Part shown: in pieces, positions 1 through 9,176 of the stretch
How the letters are laid out: every line of letters starts with the position of its first letter
Position numbering within the stretch: the first letter of the stretch is position 1
Assembly (NCBI GenBank): GCA_946187025.1
Contig: CAMHPM010000041.1
Location: 1 to 9,176, forward strand
Origin: an uncultured Prevotellaceae bacterium
GTDB lineage: Bacteria; Bacteroidota; Bacteroidia; Bacteroidales; Bacteroidaceae
DNA length: 9,176 bases
Direction: 5' to 3'
Translations under genes and position numbers: made by a program
Notes under the pieces: model-generated
Told to the model about the DNA's origin: nothing
What the model saw: the letters and a program-made list of their open reading frames with translations, nothing else
Database searches by the model: none

Positions 1-294
1 CATGCTCGTTCAATCGGTCCTTACTCTCTCATCACTCAGCAGCCTCTTGGAGGTAAAGCACAATTCGGTGGTCAGCGTTTCGGAGAGATGGAGGTATGGG
101 CACTCGAAGCATTCGGCGCATCTCATGTATTGCAGGAAATCCTCACCATCAAGTCTGATGACGTCGTTGGCCGTTCAAAGGCCTACGAGGCAATCGTCAA
201 AGGTGACCCGATGCCAACTCCAGGCATTCCAGAGTCGCTCAACGTATTGCTCCACGAACTCCGTGGCCTCGGACTCAGTGTAACTCTCGAATAA
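1..294 (+). CDS. rpoB: RNA polymerase beta subunit, C-terminal fragment (5' end outside window)
   Basis: This is the last 97 codons of the beta subunit of DNA-dependent RNA polymerase, read in frame from base 1 to the TAA at 292-294. The visible protein opens with HARSIGPYSLITQQPLGG and continues with GGQRFGEMEVWALEAFGA, the near-invariant C-terminal clamp region of RpoB that packs against beta'. The tail PESLNVLLHELRGLGLSV matches the normal bacterial C-terminus, so the 3' end is intact and the gene is cut only by the window edge. The ATG at 88 is an internal methionine (GEMEVW), not a start. rpoC follows after 43 bp on the same strand, as in the usual rpoBC operon. Identification is by direct recognition of conserved sequence. 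Confidence 0.98.
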   Translation, partial: HARSIGPYSLITQQPLGGKAQFGGQRFGEMEVWALEAFGASHVLQEILTIKSDDVVGRSKAYEAIVKGDPMPTPGIPESLNVLLHELRGLGLSVTLE

Positions 295-337
295 GAACGA
301 AATAGTTTAGTTTATCTTCAAACACACACATACAAAG

Positions 338-4639
<4,302 letters not shown>

Positions 4640-4640
4640 A

Positions 4641-4678
4641 AAAAGAAAGCGTGAACCAATTGGTTCACGCTTCTTTTT
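4641..4678. terminator. Bidirectional intrinsic terminator between convergent units
   Basis: A perfect 9-bp stem (GCGTGAACC at 4649-4657, GGTTCACGC at 4662-4670) closes an AATT loop, so the whole 22-base core is palindromic. On the + strand it is followed by TTCTTTTT (4671-4678). On the - strand it is followed by a U-rich tract copied from the A-run at 4638-4648. It starts immediately after the rpoC stop and lies about 120 bp beyond the stop of the convergent ATP-grasp gene, so it probably ends both transcripts. Confidence 0.93.
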
Positions 4679-4683
4679 GGATT

Positions 4684-4788
4684 ATTAGCAGCCTTTCGCA
4701 TGGCTAATTGTCAATTCTGAATCCTCAGCTATAGGTTAGCACGCGGTGCAAATGACTGCTTCCGTCTTCATTTGTCAATTTGCACGCG
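4684..4788. repeat. Non-coding convergent region with overlapping inverted repeats
   Basis: This stretch holds no gene but several imperfect inverted repeats. CGCGGTGCAAAT (4742-4753) pairs with ATTTGCACGCG (4778-4788) apart from one bulged G. A competing 7-bp pairing joins CAAATGA (4749-4755) with TCATTTG (4768-4774). ATTAGC (4684-4689) pairs with GCTAAT (4703-4708), and GCTAA (4703-4707) can instead pair with TTAGC (4736-4740). On the - strand this would be the 3' UTR of the ATP-grasp gene, upstream of its terminator. No U-run follows these stems, so they are not terminators themselves. Any function is unknown; chance or decayed repeat remnants are possible. Confidence 0.4.
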
Positions 4789-4797
4789 GGTGTTAGT

Positions 4798-7758
4798 CTA
4801 TGTTCTCACCACCACGCCTTCTTTTTTCATTCCGTCGGTCTTGATTGTTATCGGTGTCGGAATCTGCACGTGTCTCACGTGTTGTGTCTCGTTCACGGCC
4901 GGCAGTGAGTTGAGGTATTCGATGTCGTATATGCCGCCTTCAGCTCCGAGGTATGGATTGACGATGTAGTATCCCACTCCGAACGATGTCAGGTTCTGGA
5001 AGAAGTGTGTGCCTTGGCTTGGTTCCACTCTGTAGTCGCGCAGTCCGGCCTCTACGATGAGTTTTGCTGCGTTGATGTGTGGCCATTTCACTGGTATTCC
5101 GAGCCACGGGTCGCTGCTTCCCCATCGTCCCGGACCGATGAGTATGTAGTTTCGTCCGTTGTCGAGGAACTTGCGGTTGATGCTTTCCACTTCTGTTGCA
5201 ATCTGTGGGTTGTCGGATGCCGTGTATTGTTCGGTCTTTACGTACACTATGTCTTGCACATCGGTGGTGATGCCTTGTCCTATTGCGTTGTGGCTTCGCA
5301 GTATGCATCGTGAGTCGGGTATCTCGAGCAGGTCTTCGTCGAGCATTGCCTTGTTATCTACCATCGGCCTTATCTGCAGCAGGTAGAACTCTCCAGTGCG
5401 GTCGGCGTGCAGGTTTACTGCAAATTCAATCTCCACCGGTCGGCGCATCTCGTCCTGTCCGTGGCGTAGAATGAGTTGCAGTATTTCAGGCAGAGGATAT
5501 ACACCCTGTTGCAGCACACCTGCAAATGTGATTAGTTTTCGGTTGCGTCCCTCGTAGAATCCGTCGTAGATACATTGGTCGATTGGGTCGTATGTGCTGC
5601 AGATGTATTGCAGCGAGCCGTTTTTTTCCACGTCGCGCACAGTGAGCCTGACGAGGTTGAATCCGTCGTCCACCTTGAAGTCTTCGCGTATGTTGTGTGT
5701 GTCGAGTGCCAGCAGGCTGGTTTGTGTTTCGCGCAGGGCTATTTCCATCTCGCTTGTCTGCAGCACCTTGTGAGGGTGGTGCGGGCACACTCTGAGGCTC
5801 AGTCCGCCATCCACTATGTATTTGCCGAGTCCCAGTGCCAGGTTCACCGTTCCCTCTTCGGCACGTTCGTCGCCGATGGGGTAGTAGTTTATGCTTCGTG
5901 CCACTCCTGATATGGTCGGGTAGAAGTAGTCTTCGTATTGTGTTCCCACCACTTCCTGCAGTATGACGGCCATTTTCTCTTGGTCGATTACGTTGCTTGT
6001 AGCTGTCATGTATGCTTTCGAGTCGCGGTAGAACACAGATGCATATACACTTTTCACCGCATCTGACACCAGTTTCAGGTGCAGGTATTTGTCTTTCACA
6101 TACGGAATCATGTATGTGCTATATACTCCGGCAAATGGCTGGTAGTGTGCATCTTCCAGCAGTGATGAACTTCGTATTGCTATTGGTGCCTTCACGACGT
6201 CGAGAAATGCCATGAGGTCTTCGGCCAATCCGAGTCGTTCGGGCAGGCGTGCGTGCAGGAAGTGCTGCAGTATTTCTTCGTCGGGCAGGTCTGACAGGGC
6301 TATCTGGTATAGTTCGTTCACATCCATGAACTCGTCGAAGATGTCGGTGCAGAGCACTACTGTCTTCGGTATTGTGACCTCTGCGTTGCTGAACTGGTTG
6401 AGGTCTTCGTGTCTTGATATGATGTTGTCGAGGAATGCCAGTCCGCGTCCTTTGCCTCCGAGCGAGCCGTCGCCTATGCGTGCAAAGTTGGAGAAGCGGT
6501 CGAAGCGGTCGCGGCGGAATGTTGCCACTACGCCTCGGTTTTTCATCTTTCGGTAGCTCACTATGGCGTCGTATATGATTTGCCGGTGGGCATCGACGTC
6601 TTGCAGCGAGTTCCATGTGATTTTCTTCAGGAAGTCGCTTATCGGGAAGAGTGCTCTCGAGCTGAGCCATCGGCTCACGTTGTTGCGTGAAATGTGGTAG
6701 AGGAGCGATTCGCGTGGCAGGATGAAGATGTTGTCTTGCAGGTCTTTCAGGTTTTTCAGGCGGGCCACTTCCTCCATTGTGTCGGGGTTGCGGAATATGA
6801 AGTCGCCGAATCCGAAGTAGTGTAGGATGAGTTCGCGCAGGTCAACATCCAGTTTCTTCGAGTTCTTGTCGATGAAGCTTGCATGGCATTGTCGTGCCAG
6901 CTCGGCATTGCTTGTTTCTGACGATTCGAGGATGAGTGGCACAAACTCGTCTTCGGCTCTGATGGCCGACAGCAGGTGGAATCCGGCCAGCTTGTCTTTC
7001 ACTCCGTTGTGTTTGAACTCGCAGTCGCTGATTACTCCCAGGGTGTTGTCTTTGAACTTCGAATAGAGGTCCCATGCTTCTTCATAGTTGCGTGCAAGCA
7101 CTATCTTTGGGCGTCCGCGCATTCGCAGTGTCTCGAGTTGTGAGTTGAGCGCTTCGGTGGCAAATTCCAGGCTTTGTTGCAGCACAAACTTGTAAAGGCT
7201 TGGCAGTATGCTCGAGTAGAATCGTATGCTGTCTTCCACCAGCAGTATCATCTGCACGCCTGCGGTCTGTATGTCGTGTTCCAGGTTCATCTTGTCTTCC
7301 ATCAGTTTGATGATGGATAGCAGCAGGTCGGTGTTTCCCAGCCAGCAGAACACGTATTCGAAGATGCTGAGGTCTTCGTTTTCCATACGTTTCGTAATAC
7401 CATGCGAGAATGGTGTGAGCACGACGATAGGTATGTTTTCGAACTGTGACTTTATTTTGCGTGCTACGTCAAACACGTCGTTGCTGTCGGTTCCGGGCAT
7501 ACAGATGACCAGCTCAAATTTTGTGTCGTGCATGAGTTGGTCGGCCTCGGCCTCGTTGGCCACACGGAAGAATCGTGGCGGATATCGAAGTCCCAGTTTC
7601 GAGTATTCGTCGAATATTTTTTCGTCGATGCGGCCGTCGTCTTCGAGCATGAATGCGTCGTAGGGATTGGCCACGATAAGTACGTTGAAGACACGTCTCG
7701 CCATCAGATCGACGAACGACGTGTCTTTCAATATCAGTTGGTTTTCTTTCCTATACAT
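4798..7758 (-). CDS. Double-receiver protein with PPDK/PEP-synthase-type ATP-grasp domain
   Basis: This 986-residue, apparently cytosolic protein has no signal peptide. Residues 22-155 form a receiver-like fold without the phospho-acceptor Asp (ELVICMPG at 82-89) or the beta-5 Lys (YVFCWLG at 135-141). Residues 168-312 form a second receiver that keeps E175/D176 (ILLVEDS), D245 (VISDCEF), S279 or S280, and K298 (FIDKNS). A mainly helical linker leads to a PPDK_N-type ATP-grasp domain at about 425-800. Its expected ATP-site residues are present: K436 in LGGKGRGL, R529 in AIRSSSLLED, E778 in VEIEFAV, and Q795/R797 in LLQIRP. The C-terminal 186 residues contain GPGRWGSSDPW (875-885) and PSQGTHFFQNL (913-923). 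The swivelling phosphohistidine domain (GGxTCHAA) and the PEP-binding barrel of true PEP synthases are absent, so that common label would mislead. ATG 7758 is the first ATG after an in-frame stop; M19 (7704) is a less likely start. It is the last gene of the likely operon, 43 bp after the FMN-binding gene. Substrate unknown. Confidence 0.92.
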   Translation of the reverse strand: MYRKENQLILKDTSFVDLMARRVFNVLIVANPYDAFMLEDDGRIDEKIFDEYSKLGLRYPPRFFRVANEAEADQLMHDTKFELVICMPGTDSNDVFDVARKIKSQFENIPIVVLTPFSHGITKRMENEDLSIFEYVFCWLGNTDLLLSIIKLMEDKMNLEHDIQTAGVQMILLVEDSIRFYSSILPSLYKFVLQQSLEFATEALNSQLETLRMRGRPKIVLARNYEEAWDLYSKFKDNTLGVISDCEFKHNGVKDKLAGFHLLSAIRAEDEFVPLILESSETSNAELARQCHASFIDKNSKKLDVDLRELILHYFGFGDFIFRNPDTMEEVARLKNLKDLQDNIFILPRESLLYHISRNNVSRWLSSRALFPISDFLKKITWNSLQDVDAHRQIIYDAIVSYRKMKNRGVVATFRRDRFDRFSNFARIGDGSLGGKGRGLAFLDNIISRHEDLNQFSNAEVTIPKTVVLCTDIFDEFMDVNELYQIALSDLPDEEILQHFLHARLPERLGLAEDLMAFLDVVKAPIAIRSSSLLEDAHYQPFAGVYSTYMIPYVKDKYLHLKLVSDAVKSVYASVFYRDSKAYMTATSNVIDQEKMAVILQEVVGTQYEDYFYPTISGVARSINYYPIGDERAEEGTVNLALGLGKYIVDGGLSLRVCPHHPHKVLQTSEMEIALRETQTSLLALDTHNIREDFKVDDGFNLVRLTVRDVEKNGSLQYICSTYDPIDQCIYDGFYEGRNRKLITFAGVLQQGVYPLPEILQLILRHGQDEMRRPVEIEFAVNLHADRTGEFYLLQIRPMVDNKAMLDEDLLEIPDSRCILRSHNAIGQGITTDVQDIVYVKTEQYTASDNPQIATEVESINRKFLDNGRNYILIGPGRWGSSDPWLGIPVKWPHINAAKLIVEAGLRDYRVEPSQGTHFFQNLTSFGVGYYIVNPYLGAEGGIYDIEYLNSLPAVNETQHVRHVQIPTPITIKTDGMKKEGVVVRT

Positions 7759-7801
7759 CGGCTGGTAGCGGGGTGGTGGCCTTCTTTATGTCCACCGTGC
7801 A

Positions 7802-8194
7802 TCATTTGTTTTTCTTGTAGTATTCGTAGGCAGCCTTCATGTTTTCCTTCACTGCCACGCTGCTGAATGTGGCACCTGTCACTCCATCCACCTTGTCGTA
7901 TTCGGCAAATTTCATGTCGGTGTATTTAGGCAGCATCTCGTTTGCTACTTTCAGGAAGTATTTAGGGGTTTCCTTGTTAGGCTGGGCCTCCACCTTCACT
8001 ATCTTGTCTTTCTTCACGGTTACGGTGAGTGGCACCTTGCCCATGTTCTTGTAGCCCAGGGCGTCGCAGATGGTTTCGGTCTTGATGGTGTATATGCCAC
8101 CCTTTTCTTTTGTCATCACCTCGACTTTCTTGTCCTGAGCCGAGGCTGCGCTGCTTGCTATGATTGCAGCACACACGATAATCAGTTTTTTCAT
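7802..8194 (-). CDS. Exported FMN-binding domain protein, predicted covalently flavinylated
   Basis: This is a 130-residue protein with a Sec signal peptide: MKK, a hydrophobic core, then A17-S18-A19 before Q20. Cys8 does not sit in a convincing lipobox. The mature part is a minimal FMN-binding domain of the NqrC/RnfG type. It ends in D103-G-V-T-G-A-T109 followed by FSS, matching the Dxx(S/T)GAT motif whose last Thr is joined to FMN by the transferase ApbE. FMN attachment at T109 is inferred from the motif, and no ApbE gene lies in the window. The protein has no membrane anchor, so it would be a soluble periplasmic electron carrier or redox protein. The gene starts 17 bp after the exported flavin-reductase-like gene and ends 43 bp before the ATP-grasp gene, which argues for co-transcription. 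The redox partner cannot be read from the sequence. Confidence 0.9.
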   Translation of the reverse strand: MKKLIIVCAAIIASSAASAQDKKVEVMTKEKGGIYTIKTETICDALGYKNMGKVPLTVTVKKDKIVKVEAQPNKETPKYFLKVANEMLPKYTDMKFAEYDKVDGVTGATFSSVAVKENMKAAYEYYKKNK

Positions 8195-8211
8195 AGTTTA
8201 TGTGTTTGATG

Positions 8212-8808
8212 TTATTTTTTCCATATGTTTACTATCTCGCCTATGTAGAACGTGTGCAGTCCCATGCGTCCGTTTCCGTAGAGTCGTTGCTTCACGTCTT
8301 CGGGCAGCAGTTCGCTCTTAAACTCGTCGGCATATATCTTCTTGCATTCTATGGCGAGGTTTCCCTCCTTGAATACGGGGTTTCCCAGCTTGGTCCATTC
8401 GGTTGTCAGCCCGGCCCGTTTTGTCTTGTCGGGCTCGTTGCGCTGTGAGTGTGTGCCGATATACTGCAGGGCCTTGCGGCTGATGTCGTTGTCGGGAAAT
8501 GCCGTCACGGTGAAGTATTCGTTTTCGTCCATCAGGTGTTTGCTGTAGCGTGAGCTCGACACATACACTATAGCCACCGGTTTGTTCCACAGCTGTCCGA
8601 TGGTGCCCCATGCAATGGTCATGGAGTTCATCTTCTTCTCGTCGCGACCCATGGCCAGCGCCATCCAGTCGTTGGCAATCAGGTTGATCGGCTTCACCTC
8701 GAGCTCGTTTGGCTCGATGCGTTTCCAGTCGGCCGACATGGTGCCCTGAGCCATCGCTGCAGTCAGTGTGCATATCATGGCAATTGCCATCATTGCAATC
8801 TTTTTCAT
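8212..8808 (-). CDS. Exported flavin-reductase-like (FMN-binding split-barrel) protein
   Basis: The protein has 198 residues. Residues 1-20 are a Sec signal peptide with A18-M19-A20 before Q21. The mature part matches the flavin reductase-like family (split barrel, usually binding FMN): NSMTIAWGTIGQLWNKPVA (61-79), YVSSSRYSKHLMDENEYFTV (82-101), YIGTHSQRNE (116-125) and the C-terminal LHTFYIGEIV (184-193). Family members usually reduce flavin with NAD(P)H or act as flavoproteins, and the Bacteroidetes homologues I recall are cytosolic, so export is the odd point. The frame stays open upstream to 8877. I chose ATG 8808 because the signal peptide begins there and because the upstream extension covers the promoter. 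The leader before the start is A-rich with no Shine-Dalgarno. It is the first gene of the likely operon. NAD(P)H would not be expected in the periplasm, so the natural reductant is uncertain. Confidence 0.88.
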   Translation of the reverse strand: MKKIAMMAIAMICTLTAAMAQGTMSADWKRIEPNELEVKPINLIANDWMALAMGRDEKKMNSMTIAWGTIGQLWNKPVAIVYVSSSRYSKHLMDENEYFTVTAFPDNDISRKALQYIGTHSQRNEPDKTKRAGLTTEWTKLGNPVFKEGNLAIECKKIYADEFKSELLPEDVKQRLYGNGRMGLHTFYIGEIVNIWKK

Positions 8809-8844
8809 AGCTTGTCTTGTCTTTATTTGTTTGGTTATACGCGG

Positions 8845-8877
8845 CAAAGATACGAACTTTTTTTTGATTCCACGCAA
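8845..8877 (-). promoter_or_regulatory. Bacteroidetes-type promoter for the flavin/ATP-grasp operon
   Basis: On the - strand, TATCTTTG (8852 to 8845) fits the Bacteroidetes primary-sigma -7 consensus TAnnTTTG exactly. A TTG (8877 to 8875) lies 22 bp upstream as a -33 element, slightly longer than the usual spacing. The spacer contains an A8 tract. Transcription would start near 8838-8840, leaving a leader of about 30 nt before the ATG at 8808. I found no comparable box in front of the two downstream genes, which supports one transcript from here. Confidence 0.75.
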
Positions 8878-9176
8878 TTTTCACTACCTTTTTATTATTA
8901 TTAAGGCGAGTTCGGCAAATTGTGGCTCAGTGCAGCCGTCGTGGTAACAAGGGCAGCCTGCTTTGGCGGGTGTGTTTGCCCCGTGTCCTGCGAGTGCCTC
9001 CCCCCGCCCTGTTGGGGGGTCGGGAGGGGGAAGTAATCATCACGAGTTTTATAAAGTTGATATTTTATTTTTTTTTGCCTATATAATCCCCTTTTTTTAC
9101 GCCTTATTACAATGTGTGAATGAAAGCATTGTTGCTATGTGGAGTTAGCAAAAGCTGGGATTTTGTAATATAATTA
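8853..9176. other. Intergenic region without a visible gene
   Basis: Apart from the -33 element, no coding sequence can be supported on either strand. Moving away from the operon it holds a short TTA repeat (about 8889-8901), a mixed-sequence stretch, GC-rich hairpin-forming DNA (8951-9030), and then an AT-rich tail with long T-runs (9061-9076 and 9092-9098). TATAAT at 9081-9086 resembles a sigma70 -10 box, but no TAnnTTTG box is present beyond 9031 on either strand. The next gene lies outside the window, so whether this is a shared upstream region or a downstream spacer is not known. Confidence 0.6.
8951..9030. repeat. GC-rich inverted-repeat block, possible dispersed element
   Basis: Two structured parts lie in AT-rich surroundings. 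GGGCA (8951-8955) can pair with TGCCC (8977-8981), enclosing CCTGC (8957-8961) paired with GCGGG (8966-8970) around a TTTG loop. A C6 run (9000-9005) faces a G6 run (9014-9019) across an 8-nt loop and is followed by GGGAGGGGG (9022-9030). There is no T-run directly after it, so it is not a standard terminator. Its sharp contrast with the flanks suggests a REP-like or other repeated intergenic element, but copy number cannot be judged from one window. Confidence 0.4.

Noticed and set aside
88..294. Short 68-codon ORF starting at an internal ATG
   Set aside because: It is in frame with RpoB and the ATG is the conserved methionine of GEMEVW, so it is part of rpoB.
7759..7801. GGTGG/CCACC inverted repeat between the FMN-binding and ATP-grasp genes as a terminator or attenuator
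   Set aside because: It is only a 5-bp stem with a 12-nt loop and no U-run, too weak to support a call.
8809..8877. 23-residue N-terminal extension of the flavin-reductase-like protein
   Set aside because: The extension overlaps the -7 promoter box and would bury the clear signal peptide that starts at 8808.
9061..9098. T-runs after the GC-rich block as a terminator
   Set aside because: The first T-run is about 30 bp from the nearest stem, too far for an intrinsic terminator.
8963..9148. 61-codon + strand ORF in the intergenic region
   Set aside because: It runs through the GC-rich repeat and T-runs, gives low-complexity peptide (GGSGGGS and Phe runs) and shows no family resemblance.

Overview
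The window looks like chromosomal DNA of a Bacteroidota member, most likely Bacteroidales and Prevotella-like. Three things point there. The RpoB and RpoC sequences read as the Bacteroidetes type. The one promoter that can be recognised has the Bacteroidetes -7 box (TATCTTTG, consensus TAnnTTTG). Starts are preceded by A-rich leaders without a Shine-Dalgarno motif. The genus is an inference.

Left half (1-4680, + strand): the 3' end of rpoB and a complete rpoC, 43 bp apart, encode the beta and beta' subunits of RNA polymerase. The unit ends in a strong hairpin (4641-4678) that can work as a terminator in both directions. A 117-bp non-coding stretch rich in inverted repeats follows (4681-4797).

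Right half (4798-8852, - strand): three genes converge on rpoC and look like one operon, with gaps of only 17 and 43 bp. In order of transcription they are: an exported flavin-reductase-like protein (8808 to 8212); a small exported FMN-binding protein with the covalent flavinylation motif DGVTGAT (8194 to 7802); and a 986-residue protein with two receiver-like domains, a PPDK/PEP-synthase-type ATP-grasp domain and an unfamiliar C-terminal module (7758 to 4798). A promoter lies just upstream of the first gene. The first two products suggest periplasmic flavin chemistry. The third would normally be labelled a PEP synthase or PEP/pyruvate-binding protein, but it lacks the phosphohistidine and PEP-binding domains such an enzyme needs. 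How it relates to the two flavin proteins is unknown.

Right edge (8853-9176): no gene is visible beyond the promoter. The stretch holds imperfect GC-rich hairpins, a C6/G6 block and AT-rich tracts.

The most interesting part is the three-gene flavin/ATP-grasp operon. I see no mobile element, CRISPR array, tRNA or rRNA.
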